Source: an uncultured Clostridia bacterium
GTDB lineage: Bacteria > Bacillota > Clostridia > TANB77 > CAG-508
NCBI GenBank assembly: GCA_947632605.1
Contig: CANRPX010000005.1
Coordinates: 21,045 to 85,044 of the forward strand
DNA: 64,000 nt
Direction: 5' to 3'
Shown: positions 41,113-50,296 of the stretch, in pieces
Layout: the number at the start of each line of letters is the position of its first letter
Position numbering within the stretch: the stretch's first letter is position 1
Position numbers and translations under genes: made by a program
The notes under the pieces: model-generated
Seen by the model: only the letters and a program-made list of their open reading frames with translations
Told to the model about the DNA's origin: nothing
Databases searched by the model: none

Positions 41113-41150
41113 ATGAGATTTTTAATTATATAGACTGTAATTTGTAACTC

Positions 41151-41459
41151 TTAAATTGTATTTATTAAATCAGTATAATATAGAATTTCTTTTTCTAATT
41201 TTTTTGCATATTCTATTTCTGATTTTGTACTATTTCCTATATAGTTATTTACATTTACTACTAATATTGAATCAGCTAATTCTATCCTTTTAAAATGCTC
41301 TTCTTTTAAATTTAATAATTCTATTTCTGTTCTTTCTTCACTCTTTAACACTTGATAAACAGGAGTAAGAATACAATTGCCTTTTAAAGCCATCTTTTCT
41401 GCTACAATCATCATTTCTTTTTGAAATTTTAAACTACCACATAAAGTTATAACTTTCAT
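41151..41459 (-). CDS. Nucleoside 2-deoxyribosyltransferase-like protein
   Basis: 102-residue protein of the nucleoside deoxyribosyltransferase-like fold. Marks are the N-terminal VITLCGSLKFQKEM and the middle ELLNLKEEHFKRIELADSIL, then VVNVNNYIGNSTKSEIEYAK. This group cleaves or transfers the deoxyribose of modified nucleosides; the acceptor is unknown. The second ATG (41459) fits AGGAG better than the first. It follows copy B and precedes an alpha/beta hydrolase gene on the same strand. Confidence 0.75.
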   Translation of the reverse strand: MKVITLCGSLKFQKEMMIVAEKMALKGNCILTPVYQVLKSEERTEIELLNLKEEHFKRIELADSILVVNVNNYIGNSTKSEIEYAKKLEKEILYYTDLINTI

Positions 41460-41478
41460 CATAATCTCCTCTACAAAT

Positions 41479-42252
41479 TTATTTTATAATTTCCTTAAGT
41501 CTTTTCACATATTCATCTTTATTCTTTACAGAATAAGTTAAATGACCATAACCTTCTACAATTTCATAATTAGCATTTGGATAAGCTCTTTTCACTCCAT
41601 TTATACAAGTTTTATATGCCTTTTCTTCTTTTGCATAAAAGAAATACATATTTTTTTGAATATTATCATCTAATTCTGGAAAGTCAAAAGTATAACAACA
41701 TTCATTTTCATTATTTATTGTTTCGTTTGATATTATCGGAGCAATCTCTAATATTGGTTCAATCATTGGCTTTAGTGATTCAGTATCGCCATTTGCAAAT
41801 TTATTTAAAAACTTCCAGTTCATTAAATCTTCCATCGATTTGTTTTTTAGTAAATTTATTAAAGTTTTAAATTTAAAATACATAAATTTTTTATATAAAT
41901 AAGATAGTTTTATGCACGGAGCTCCATCAAAAAAAGCACTATTGACTTTTATTCCTTTATTAGTTAATTGATATAACAATTCTATTCCAATTTCTGCTCC
42001 CATTGATTGCCCATATATCATATCTATAGCTTGAATATTATTTTCTTTTAAGTATTCCATAATACAAGATGCTTCTTGTTTTCTTGTTGTAAATGTACTA
42101 TTTTCATAATGACCTGTATATTCTGGAAGAATTATATAATAATCATCTTTTAAAGCATTATATAGGCCTGCCATACTTTTACTATTACAAAAAGAACCTG
42201 GTAGCATTATTATTTTTTTGCTTTCTTTATCTCCTATAGTATTTATTAACAT
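41479..42252 (-). CDS. Alpha/beta hydrolase
   Basis: 257-residue alpha/beta hydrolase. The nucleophile motif GQSMGAE, oxyanion loop LPGSFCNSKS and the terminal GYGHLTYS (His) are visible; the acid is likely in FYAKEEKAY or nearby. GGAGG is 5 bases before ATG 42252. Paired with the deoxyribosyltransferase-like gene 19 bases downstream. Substrate unknown. Confidence 0.78.
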   Translation of the reverse strand: MLINTIGDKESKKIIMLPGSFCNSKSMAGLYNALKDDYYIILPEYTGHYENSTFTTRKQEASCIMEYLKENNIQAIDMIYGQSMGAEIGIELLYQLTNKGIKVNSAFFDGAPCIKLSYLYKKFMYFKFKTLINLLKNKSMEDLMNWKFLNKFANGDTESLKPMIEPILEIAPIISNETINNENECCYTFDFPELDDNIQKNMYFFYAKEEKAYKTCINGVKRAYPNANYEIVEGYGHLTYSVKNKDEYVKRLKEIIK

Positions 42253-42297
42253 ATTTACCTCCATTTGTTAAATTGATTATATATTATTTAAAATAAA

Positions 42298-42340
42298 AAA
42301 TAAAGAAGATATTAACAGCTTAATTAATGTCTTCTTATTT
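42298..42340 (-). terminator. Terminator of the ZIP gene
   Basis: Near-perfect arms AATAAAGAAGATATTA / TAATGTCTTCTTATT (42299-42314 and 42325-42339), T-rich on the minus strand. Confidence 0.65.
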
Positions 42341-42427
42341 TTTTCAAATATTTAATTATATTTATTTTACATCTACTATGCTATATCTGATGGAATTGTT
42401 TCTGTAGTTTCATGATTTATACTGCTT

Positions 42428-43204
42428 TTATCCTAATGCTACATCTAATATCATCATAATAACAAATCCCAATGCTACTCCTATTGTACCTATATTTGAA
42501 TGTTCACCTGCTTGTGATTCTGGAATTAATTCTTCCACTACAACATACATCATTGCCCCTGCTGCAAAAGATAATAAATAAGAAAGAATTGGTACTACTG
42601 CATTTGTAAGCAATATTGTAATAATTGCACCTATTGGCTCTACCACTCCAGATAATACTCCATATAAAAAAGCTTTTGGTTTTGACATTCCTTCGCTTTT
42701 TAATGGCATTGAAATAATTGCTCCTTCTGGAAAGTTTTGAATTGCTATTCCTATTGATAAAGCAAATGCTCCTGCCATTGTAATTCCTGTATTTCCGATA
42801 ATTGTTCCTGCAAAAGTTACACCTACTGCCATTCCTTCTGGAATATTATGAAGTGTTACTGCTAATACCATCATTGTAGTTTTCTTTAATTTAGACTTTA
42901 GTCCTTCTGGTTTATCACTTTCTAAATGTAAGTGAGGGATTAAACTATCTAAAATCAATAGAAAAACTATTCCGAATAAGAAACCTATACTTGCTGGAAT
43001 CCAAGCTATTACTTTTTGTTCTTTAGCCATATTTATAGAAGGAATAATTAATGACCATACTGATGCTGCTATCATTACACCAGATGCAAATCCTAGCAAA
43101 AGTTTTTCTATTTTTAAATTAATTTTATTTTTCATTAAAAATACCATACTAGCACCTAATGCAGTTCCTAAAAATGGTATTAATAAACCTGTAATTAATT
43201 GCAT
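42428..43204 (-). CDS. ZIP-family metal transporter
   Basis: Divalent-metal (zinc or iron) permease of the ZIP family, eight predicted spans in 258 residues. The metal-site helices are VTLHNIPEGMAVGVTFAG and IQNFPEGAIISMPL, with His/Asn/Pro/Glu patterns typical of GufA/ZupT. Start ATG 43204 with TAGGAG. Single gene with its own terminator. Direction is likely uptake. Confidence 0.88.
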   Translation of the reverse strand: MQLITGLLIPFLGTALGASMVFLMKNKINLKIEKLLLGFASGVMIAASVWSLIIPSINMAKEQKVIAWIPASIGFLFGIVFLLILDSLIPHLHLESDKPEGLKSKLKKTTMMVLAVTLHNIPEGMAVGVTFAGTIIGNTGITMAGAFALSIGIAIQNFPEGAIISMPLKSEGMSKPKAFLYGVLSGVVEPIGAIITILLTNAVVPILSYLLSFAAGAMMYVVVEELIPESQAGEHSNIGTIGVALGFVIMMILDVALG

Positions 43205-43249
43205 ATTTTTTCTCCTAAACAATTACTATCTCATTTTTACAAAACATTA

Positions 43250-43774
43250 TTAAATCCAATTCTCTATTTTGTTTCTTGCATTTTTGCAATCAGCTCCTCT
43301 AATTGCTATTGCGTCTTCTAAAACATTAGCACCTTTACAAATATTTTTAATATCTCTTGGAACATTTGCGAGGCCTGATCCTTCATGTGTTGTTACTATT
43401 CTTATAGTTTTTCCTGTAAAATCTAATTCTTTCAAAGCTGTTTCTAGTTCTGGAGCATAAGTTCCCCAATATATAGGTGTCATTATATAAATAACTTCAT
43501 AAGAAGATATATCTTTTATATTTTCTTTAATTGGAGCATTTCCGACTCTTTGCTTTGCTTCTTGAATACAAGTATTATAATCTTTGCTATATGGTACAAG
43601 TGGTTCTACTTTAAATAAATCGGCATTTGTTATATCTTTTACATACTCAGCAATATATTCTGTATTTCCTTTATCAATATATCCTACGCTATAATTTTCA
43701 TCAGCTCTTGAAAAATAAATCACTAAACTTTTTTTATCTTTATAACTTTCTTTTTTTCCACCAAATAAACTCAT
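43250..43774 (-). CDS. Flavodoxin
   Basis: 174-residue flavodoxin-like protein. Its phosphate loop is unusual: LVIYFSRADENYSVGYIDKG has an insertion before NTEYIAEYV instead of the usual SxxGNT. YIMTPIYWGTYAPELET and VTTHEGSGLANVPRD give the other FMN contacts. Many clostridial flavodoxin-like proteins share this form. It is preceded by RBS-like AGGAGG and lies 45 bases upstream of the ZIP gene. Confidence 0.82.
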   Translation of the reverse strand: MSLFGGKKESYKDKKSLVIYFSRADENYSVGYIDKGNTEYIAEYVKDITNADLFKVEPLVPYSKDYNTCIQEAKQRVGNAPIKENIKDISSYEVIYIMTPIYWGTYAPELETALKELDFTGKTIRIVTTHEGSGLANVPRDIKNICKGANVLEDAIAIRGADCKNARNKIENWI

Positions 43775-43839
43775 TTTTTATATTCCTCCAACATGAATTT
43801 AATTTTTCATAACTTGTATTTTTTCTTCTTTATAATAAC

Positions 43840-43878
43840 ACAAAAGCAGATAATTAACAACCAATCATCTGCTTTTGT
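43840..43878. terminator. Hairpin terminator after the DUF1848 gene
   Basis: Arms ACAAAAGCAGAT (43840-43851) and ATCTGCTTTTGT (43867-43878), with further pairing outside; of the same style as the GCAAGTGATT hairpins but different in sequence. Confidence 0.65.
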
Positions 43879-43901
43879 ATTATTATATAAATTCAATAAT
43901 T

Positions 43902-44846
43902 CTATTTTTCATTAGTTAAAAAAGTAATTTGATTATCTATATTAATCCAACTCTTTTGTTTTGCTTCTGTTATTTTGTCTTCTGCTTCTAATTCTCCAAT
44001 TAAAAATGGAGAATTAGGATTATGTTTTTTTATATTTTCTCTTACTAACCCTGCATTCGCATTTGCATAACAATATTTACATAGATGCATACAAGTATTA
44101 TACATACCTATATCATTTCCTAATAAGCAATTACATCCATTTCTTTTACTGTTATTTTTTGGTGCATTTAATTTGTTTTTTATTGCTTTTTCAATTATTT
44201 CTTTGCTCATGCAACCTGATATATCTAAGTCATAATCTTTTAAAGATTCTTTTTCACAACAAGAATGTATTGTAATATTATTTTGTTTTCCTATTTTAGA
44301 AAATGCTTTTGCTATTTCTATCTGCTCTTTTTCTGTTGGTGGTCTTAAATCAGGTGCATTTCTCTTTACTTTTTCATACATATCTAGAAAACTAATAGTA
44401 CAATCTTCTGTGAAGCCTTTAAGTTCACTTAATAATTTTTCAAAACATCTAATGTGCATATTTACATCAAATTTTTCATTTATAAATATTGGATCATATC
44501 GAATAGCTACCGCATTTTTTCCAAAATGTTCTGATAAATTTTTAAAATCACTAATTACTTGTTTTTTATCTGGCACATTTGGTTCAATATCTTTTCCATA
44601 AGGTGTTATAGTCACAAACCAAAACTGTTTGAATTTATCTAATTTTGATAAATGAGAAATCAATGGATGTGGATTTTTAGTGCAAAATGCTAAACAATCA
44701 ACAACATTTGGATTTAAACTATATTTAGTTACTTGATGTTTATAATATGGATTTCTAACATATACATAGCCTTCTTTTATTCTGTTTAATAACCAATTAG
44801 AATAAAAAGCTGGTATATCAGTTCTACAACCTGTATTTATTATCAT
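43902..44846 (-). CDS. DUF1848 family Cys-rich protein
   Basis: 314-residue protein of the DUF1848 family, function unproven. The N-terminal segment TGCRTDIPAFYSNWLLNRIK is the family mark, and the C-terminal part has CNCLLGNDIGMYNTCMHLCK followed by YCYANAN, an Fe-S type Cys arrangement near the C-terminus instead of the N-terminus. It resembles the reverse of the radical-SAM plan. RBS AAGGAAA. Single gene. Confidence 0.8.
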   Translation of the reverse strand: MIINTGCRTDIPAFYSNWLLNRIKEGYVYVRNPYYKHQVTKYSLNPNVVDCLAFCTKNPHPLISHLSKLDKFKQFWFVTITPYGKDIEPNVPDKKQVISDFKNLSEHFGKNAVAIRYDPIFINEKFDVNMHIRCFEKLLSELKGFTEDCTISFLDMYEKVKRNAPDLRPPTEKEQIEIAKAFSKIGKQNNITIHSCCEKESLKDYDLDISGCMSKEIIEKAIKNKLNAPKNNSKRNGCNCLLGNDIGMYNTCMHLCKYCYANANAGLVRENIKKHNPNSPFLIGELEAEDKITEAKQKSWINIDNQITFLTNEK

Positions 44847-44870
44847 TTTTTATTTTCCTTAAAAAAACTT

Positions 44871-45443
44871 TTAATTTGTTTTTGTATTATCTATTTTTTT
44901 AATAACTCTACAAGGATTTCCAACAGCTACTACATTTGATGGAATATTTTTATTTACAATACTTCCAGCCCCAATTACTGCATTATCTCCAATTGTCACA
45001 CCTTGAAGAACAACAACATTTCCACCAATCCAAACATTATTACCAACTTTAATTGGTTTAGCATATTCTAAACCTTTATTTCTTCTTTCTACATCTAATG
45101 GATGTCCTGCTGTGTAAAAAGCACAGTTTGGAGCAATAAATACATTGTCCCCAAATTCTACTTTATTTTCATCTAGTATAATTAAATTATGATTAGCATA
45201 AAAATTTTCTCCAATTTCAATATTATAGCCATAATCACACATAAAAGGTTGCTCAATTGTGAAAGTATTTCCTGTTTTTCCAAATAAATTTTTTATAGCA
45301 TTCGTTTTTTCTACGACATTTGATGGCTTTAATTTATTGTATTCATAGCATTTATCCATTGTAATATATCTTTCTTTTATTAAATCTTCATTATAATTAG
45401 CATCATATAATTCACCTGCTAGCATTTTTTCTTTTTCGCTCAT
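44871..45443 (-). CDS. Maltose/galactoside O-acetyltransferase-like enzyme
   Basis: Left-handed beta-helix acetyltransferase, 190 residues, of the LacA/Maa type that moves acetyl from acetyl-CoA to a sugar. N-terminal MSEKEKMLAGELYDANYNEDL is the Maa/LacA start; the hexapeptide repeats run from about residue 75 to 175, with the catalytic His in FYTAGHPLDVERRNKGLEYA and the CoA part NVVVLQGVTIGDNAVIGAGS. RBS AGGAGAA. Single gene. Confidence 0.88.
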   Translation of the reverse strand: MSEKEKMLAGELYDANYNEDLIKERYITMDKCYEYNKLKPSNVVEKTNAIKNLFGKTGNTFTIEQPFMCDYGYNIEIGENFYANHNLIILDENKVEFGDNVFIAPNCAFYTAGHPLDVERRNKGLEYAKPIKVGNNVWIGGNVVVLQGVTIGDNAVIGAGSIVNKNIPSNVVAVGNPCRVIKKIDNTKTN

Positions 45444-45504
45444 AATATATTCTCCTTTATTTTATTGCTTTAATATATATCATATAGAGTAATATCTTTC
45501 AATT

Positions 45505-46179
45505 TTAAACTTCTTTTTTATTATATATTTTAACTGATATTCTATATGAAATATAATACATTACTACTATAATAAGTGCTAAAATTATTAAAAAATAATG
45601 CTCTATTACATAATTTATTGTTTCAAATGATATGTTTATATTAATCATTTTTCCTATATAAAAAAGTATTGTTCCTAAAATCGCAATTGCTAAAACTGCG
45701 AAGAATAAAACCGCTCTTCCTTTTTCCGCGCCAAATTTATAAATACTTGGAATTTGTATTGCTTCTATAAAACCTATTCCAAAAATTCCTCCCATTACTA
45801 TACAAAGTTCTTCATATATATCAGGAACTGTATGATTCATTGTTAAACTTATTATTAATCCCAAAATAAATCCTATTATACTTCCTAAAATTGTTGCACC
45901 TATTACTAATATGTATCTGGCTAAAACAATTTGTTTTCTTGTTATTGGAAATGTAATAATGTATTTATCTGATTTTGATATTTCATCATAACTAAAAGTT
46001 GCTAAGCTAAACATTCCAAATCCTACTGTTGTCATTGTTGCAAAAATACTAATAGTTTCTGATGGATTAGATCTTGAAAATGCTGAAATAGCACAAATTA
46101 TCACAAATATAATTATAAATTTTTTGTAGCTTTTTAATTCAAATAAATCTTTTATTATTAATCCTTTTATAACATTCAT
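45505..46179 (-). CDS. ABC-2-type transporter permease
   Basis: 224-residue permease with six membrane spans, third gene of the GntR-ATPase-permease operon; only one base separates it from the ATPase gene. The segment KSDKYIITFPITRKQIVLARYIL is typical of ABC-2 permeases of this bacitracin/YtrB class. Confidence 0.85.
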   Translation of the reverse strand: MNVIKGLIIKDLFELKSYKKFIIIFVIICAISAFSRSNPSETISIFATMTTVGFGMFSLATFSYDEISKSDKYIITFPITRKQIVLARYILVIGATILGSIIGFILGLIISLTMNHTVPDIYEELCIVMGGIFGIGFIEAIQIPSIYKFGAEKGRAVLFFAVLAIAILGTILFYIGKMININISFETINYVIEHYFLIILALIIVVMYYISYRISVKIYNKKEV

Positions 46180-46180
46180 A

Positions 46181-47038
46181 CTATTTTTCCCCCTTAATAT
46201 AAATAACCATTATTTCTTCAAGTGTAGGCTTATCTATAACTTGAGAATCATATTTCTTTTTAAAATCAAATTTATTTTGAACTAGTAATTCAATATCATA
46301 TTTATTTTTTCTACATTTAACATAATCGCTTTTATCTATTTTCTCAAACTCTTCTTTTGAACATTTTACAATTCCATATTGCTCTAATAATTCTTCTCTT
46401 GTTTTTGATAGTAATATTTCTCCGTTATTTATAAATGTAATATAATCTGCAATATGCTCTAAATCTGATGTTATATGAGTAGATACTAAAACAGAACTTT
46501 CTCCATCTTTTATAAAATCTTGAAAAATATCTAAAATGTCATTTCTTGCAACTGGATCTAGTCCAGATGTTGGCTCATCTAACAACAATAATTTAGGTTT
46601 ATGAGAAATTGCTGTTGCTATTTTAAGTTTCATTTTCATACCATTAGAAAAATCTTTTGAGATTTTGTCTTTTGGTAATTTAAATTCTTCAATATATTTA
46701 AAATATAAATTTTCATTCCAATTTTTATAAATGTTTTTCATTACCTTGTTTACATCATTTGGAGTTAAATATTCAGATAAAAAGCTATCATCTAGAACAA
46801 CACCAATATCTTCTTTTATTTTCTTTTCATTTTTATCTAGCTCCATTCCAAATATTTTGATACTTCCAGAATTTATTTTGGTGCTATTTAAAATAGATTT
46901 TATTGTTGTTGTTTTTCCTGCTCCATTTTCGCCAATAAATCCCATAATTACACCTTTTGGCAATTCTATGCTTATATTCTTAAGTTCAAAATCATCATAT
47001 TTTTTACATAGATTTTTAACTTCTAATATGTTTTCCAT
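46181..47038 (-). CDS. ABC transporter ATP-binding protein
   Basis: 285-residue ATPase: Walker A GENGAGKTT, an altered signature DFSNGMKMKLKIA in place of LSGGQ, Walker B LLLLDEPTSGLD and H-loop STH. C-terminal 80 residues form the extension common in YtrB-like ATPases. It partners the permease at 45505 and is directly behind the GntR regulator gene. Confidence 0.9.
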   Translation of the reverse strand: MENILEVKNLCKKYDDFELKNISIELPKGVIMGFIGENGAGKTTTIKSILNSTKINSGSIKIFGMELDKNEKKIKEDIGVVLDDSFLSEYLTPNDVNKVMKNIYKNWNENLYFKYIEEFKLPKDKISKDFSNGMKMKLKIATAISHKPKLLLLDEPTSGLDPVARNDILDIFQDFIKDGESSVLVSTHITSDLEHIADYITFINNGEILLSKTREELLEQYGIVKCSKEEFEKIDKSDYVKCRKNKYDIELLVQNKFDFKKKYDSQVIDKPTLEEIMVIYIKGEK

Positions 47039-47416
47039 CTATTTATCCTCCCCATATAAATATTCAAAAATATCTAATATTTCTTTTTTAGTTATATTAG
47101 ATGATTTAGATATTAAAATAATTTTATCAATATATTTTTCAATTTCCTTCATTTGCCCTTCTCTTAAAAGTTCCATGTTCTTGGCAGATACAATACTTCC
47201 TTTTCCATGAACTGTTTCAATGAATCCTTCTTTTTCTAATTCATCATAAGCTTTTTTTACTGTCATAACACTAATTCTTAAATCTTGTGCTAGATTTCTT
47301 ATTGAAGGTAACATTTCATTTTCTTTTAAAACATCTGTCATTATTGCTTTTTTTATTTCTTGTTTAATTTGTTCAAATATAGGCTGATTACTGCTATTAC
47401 TTATAATAATATCCAC
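47039..47416 (-). CDS. GntR-family regulator, YtrA type
   Basis: 125-residue repressor: winged helix-turn-helix (about residues 10-75: PIFEQIKQEIKKAIMTDVLK, then LRISVMTVKKAYDELEKEGF) and only a short C-terminal dimer tail, which marks the YtrA subfamily. The start is GTG 47416 with AAAGGAG upstream. It is followed by the ABC genes and is preceded by a perfect inverted repeat over its own promoter, so it most probably represses its operon; inducers of relatives are wall-active antibiotics. Confidence 0.9.
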   Translation of the reverse strand: MDIIISNSSNQPIFEQIKQEIKKAIMTDVLKENEMLPSIRNLAQDLRISVMTVKKAYDELEKEGFIETVHGKGSIVSAKNMELLREGQMKEIEKYIDKIILISKSSNITKKEILDIFEYLYGEDK

Positions 47417-47433
47417 TATTTTTCTCCTTTTTT

Positions 47434-47478
47434 ATAACTGTTATATACATAGTATAACAGTTATAACAGTTTGTCAAT
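47434..47478 (-). promoter_or_regulatory. GntR operator over its promoter
   Basis: Perfect 13-base arms TATAACTGTTATA (47434-47446) and TATAACAGTTATA (47454-47466) with 7 bases between; a further AACAGTT follows. The promoter (minus strand TTGACA 47473-47478, 17 bases, TACTAT 47450-47455) is overlapped by the arms. Confidence 0.8.
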
Positions 47479-47492
47479 ATATTTTATAAAAA

Positions 47493-47528
47493 ATAAAGAT
47501 TACCATTTTAAAATGATAATCTTTATTA
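47493..47528 (-). terminator. Terminator of the plsC-type gene
   Basis: Arms AATAAAGATTA and TAATCTTTATT, with extra pairing in the middle; the right arm overlaps the gene's stop codon. Confidence 0.65.
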
Positions 47529-48281
47529 CATGTTATCTTGCATTATTTGATACACTTGGTCTTTTAATTTTTCTATCTTGTCTTTTTGATTATTACTTTC
47601 ATTTACATATTTTATCGGTTCTAATATTTTTAATGTAACATCTTTCTTCTTTTTAAAGAGTTTTCTTATTCCTTTTGGATTTCTAAAAGTAACTACTACT
47701 GGTATAACTGGAACATTATTTTTTATTGCAAAATTAAATGCACCATTTTTAAATTTTCTTAATTTCTCATAATAAGGCCATAATGCTTTTTCTGGGTAGA
47801 AATGAATTATTTTACCATCTTTTAAAGCATTATTTAGTTCTCTTACAAAGCATTCCTCGTTTTTAAATTTTGTGGGAATTGGTATTGCTCTTAATAATTT
47901 TATCAATTTTCTCACAAAAGGAATTTTAAAACTTCCTTCTCTTGTAGTAAAATATATTTTTTTAAGTCCAAATGCTAGTCCTATCATACTACAATCTAAA
48001 ACTAAAACATGATTTGATACACTTATTGCTCCTGTCTTTAAATTTTTAATATTTTCTTTTCCTTCTATTTTTAAATCATATACTATTTTATTTAATATTG
48101 TTAATACAGGAAATGCTATACCATAATATAATAAATTAGAAAAGAACAAAAATATTTTTCCATTATTAAAATACTTATAGTTTACATCTATATTTATTTC
48201 TAATGGCTCCCATAAGTGAATTACATCTTCATTTTCATTTTGCAAATGTATATCATCATCTTCTTCTAAATATTTTTCCAT
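47526..48281 (-). CDS. 1-acyl-glycerol-phosphate acyltransferase (PlsC-like)
   Basis: Membrane acyltransferase making phosphatidic acid or acylating a related lipid. The catalytic block is SNHVLVLDCSM (NHx4D, about residues 96-102), with the later motif IHFYPEKALWP. It overlaps the preceding double-glycosyltransferase gene by 16 bases, so the two are translationally coupled, suggesting a joint role in glycolipid synthesis. Confidence 0.85.
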   Translation of the reverse strand: MEKYLEEDDDIHLQNENEDVIHLWEPLEINIDVNYKYFNNGKIFLFFSNLLYYGIAFPVLTILNKIVYDLKIEGKENIKNLKTGAISVSNHVLVLDCSMIGLAFGLKKIYFTTREGSFKIPFVRKLIKLLRAIPIPTKFKNEECFVRELNNALKDGKIIHFYPEKALWPYYEKLRKFKNGAFNFAIKNNVPVIPVVVTFRNPKGIRKLFKKKKDVTLKILEPIKYVNESNNQKDKIEKLKDQVYQIMQDNM

Positions 48282-50218
48282 CGTATATTTCCTCTATCTA
48301 ATTCTTTTATAACAATTTCTGATATTTTTTCACAAGTATCATTATTTATATATTTTTTTTGGTTATCTATTAAATTTCTTTGTAATACATCATTTTCTAA
48401 CAATTCTTTTGTAGTATTTACTACTTGATTTAGATTATCACATTTAATTGACATTTGCCTTTCAGAAAAATAATTTGCATTATAATTTTCACAACCTGGT
48501 ATTGGCATTATATGAATTAATGGCTTTTTCATTGTTGCAATCTCGGTAGTTGTTAATCCACCTGGCTTACTTAATATTATATCAGAACTTGCTATGTATT
48601 TACCTAATTCATTTGTATATGGAAGTACTATTATTCTTTTATTATCTTTATAATCTTTACTTAAAGCATTAAACAATTCTTTATTATTTCCACAAGAAAT
48701 AATAAAAGTAACATTTTCAATATTTTCTAATAGTTTTTGTGTTATTTCTTTTACATTTCCAAAACCCATACTACCATTTAAAATTAAAATATGTTTTTTA
48801 TTAATGTTCATTTTTAATTGCTTTTTTATTTCTTTTTCATCATACTGCTTTCTAAATTGTTTCATTACTGGTATTCCAAGCGGTATTAGTTTTTGTCTTT
48901 TCATTCCTTTTTTTATAAAATCTTCTTCTAATTCTTTACTTGGAATAATAAAATAGTCCGGATTTGTTTCCTTCCAAAATGGTATACTCACATAGTCTGT
49001 TGCAATTTGCATAAAATGAATACGATGTTCTTTCTTTATTGCTGTTAGTGCTTGAGCTGCAAATAGATGTGTAGTTATCATAAAATCATATTCATTATCT
49101 TTTATGTACTTATAAAGTTTTTCCTTATTTAAACTATTAAGTACATACACAGGAGAAATTAATTTAGTTTTTTCATATATTTTTCCTAAACTATAAGCTG
49201 TTTTAAACACTTTTCCGTTTTTATTTGTAGACTTTATATATAAACTATTAATTCCATCTTTTAATCTAGGATTAATAATCTCTAAATATTCTTTAAAATC
49301 AGCCTTTATATTTCTTGAAAGTAATTCTTCTTGTACTGCTTTTGCAGCAGAATTATGTCCGCCACCTGTTCCACATGATAAAATTAATACTTTTTTGCAT
49401 TTATCTTTTTTTTCTATTTCTTCTAAAAGTTTATTATAGAAACATCCTAACTTACCAACATATCCTTTATGCCAAGGTTTATTTCTGCTAAAATAATGAA
49501 TGATTACTGTATTTTTTCGAATCCACTTAATTCCTATTTTTGATTTTGGATTATTCAAATTATAATAATTTAAATTTCTATCCCCTAAGTTATATTTTAA
49601 ATCATCTACTATTTTTATTTTATTTCCATAAATTGTACTAATTATGTCTTGATCTGGTAATATTAATTTTTTTTCATTTTTCTTTAAAAAATCTTTTATT
49701 TTTTCTTCTATTTTTATTTTTCTTAATTCTTTTAAATTCATTAAAAGAACACCTGTATTAATATATGGCTCATCTTTATCTATTCCAAGTCTTATTTCAT
49801 TAAATTTATGCAATATTTTTCTTACATGAGTTGTTCCAATAAAATAATTTTTTTCAAAATCCATGTTATATAATTCATTTAAGCTATTTATTACTAAAGT
49901 ATCTGCATCTAAATATAAAATTCTATCTAAATTATCTGGCAAATACTTTACTGCAAAAATTCTAAAATAAATTTCTAATGGATATCTTGCTTCATGCACT
50001 GGCAAATCGCTTATTTTTTCTTCATTAATTTTTACATCATGCACGCAAAAATTTTCTGAATCTAATCCTTTATTTATTTCTTTAATTTCTTTTTTCAATA
50101 AATTTCTATTTAATACATATACATCAAATTTTTCATTTTTATTTGATTTTTGTATTGAATATAATAAAATATTTAATTGCTTGATATATTGATTATTAAC
50201 AGTTACTAAAATATTCAT
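48266..50218 (-). CDS. Fusion of GT8 and MGDG-synthase-type glycosyltransferases
   Basis: 650-residue double glycosyltransferase. Residues 1 to about 270 are GT8-like: IYFRIFAVKYLPDNLDRILY, the DxD motif LDADTLV, INTGVLLMN, DQDIIST and the C-terminal IIHYFSRNKPWHKGY. Residues about 275-645 are a GT28/UgtP-type domain: LSCGTGGGHNSAAKAVQEEL, NGSMGFGNV, KPGGLTTTEIATMKKPL and PGCENYNANYF. The two could act in sequence on one glycolipid. Both parts retain their key motifs. It is coupled to the PlsC-like gene. No other member of this fusion is known to me. Confidence 0.85.
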   Translation of the reverse strand: MNILVTVNNQYIKQLNILLYSIQKSNKNEKFDVYVLNRNLLKKEIKEINKGLDSENFCVHDVKINEEKISDLPVHEARYPLEIYFRIFAVKYLPDNLDRILYLDADTLVINSLNELYNMDFEKNYFIGTTHVRKILHKFNEIRLGIDKDEPYINTGVLLMNLKELRKIKIEEKIKDFLKKNEKKLILPDQDIISTIYGNKIKIVDDLKYNLGDRNLNYYNLNNPKSKIGIKWIRKNTVIIHYFSRNKPWHKGYVGKLGCFYNKLLEEIEKKDKCKKVLILSCGTGGGHNSAAKAVQEELLSRNIKADFKEYLEIINPRLKDGINSLYIKSTNKNGKVFKTAYSLGKIYEKTKLISPVYVLNSLNKEKLYKYIKDNEYDFMITTHLFAAQALTAIKKEHRIHFMQIATDYVSIPFWKETNPDYFIIPSKELEEDFIKKGMKRQKLIPLGIPVMKQFRKQYDEKEIKKQLKMNINKKHILILNGSMGFGNVKEITQKLLENIENVTFIISCGNNKELFNALSKDYKDNKRIIVLPYTNELGKYIASSDIILSKPGGLTTTEIATMKKPLIHIMPIPGCENYNANYFSERQMSIKCDNLNQVVNTTKELLENDVLQRNLIDNQKKYINNDTCEKISEIVIKELDRGNIRWKNI

Positions 50219-50296
50219 TTTTCTCTCTTACATTTTTATTTTTTATAGTTCATTTTTTATTACAAATTCATTCATTTGATAAAAGTATAGCAAAAA

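Larger units (their letters stand above)
40693..41114. repeat. 422-bp type I toxin-antitoxin-like element, copy B
   Basis: Second copy of the element at 34723-35144, same orientation. Inverted arms at 40804-40838 and 41043-41079. Roughly 25-30 differences from copy A, clustered in the span-coding codons and in the terminator loop; promoters, RBS, hairpin arms and stop codon are preserved. Confidence 0.85.

Noticed and set aside
34723..41114. The duplicated 422-bp element as a MITE or transposon
   Set aside because: The inverted arms are internal, not at the ends; no target-site duplication is visible, and each copy has a full set of promoters and a terminator. A dispersed origin by transposition is not excluded but not needed.
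42341..42427. Short peptide-like frame (INHETTETIPSDIA) behind the ZIP gene
   Set aside because: Only about 18 codons, preceded by a stop and with no start or RBS; could be a gene remnant, but the evidence is too thin.
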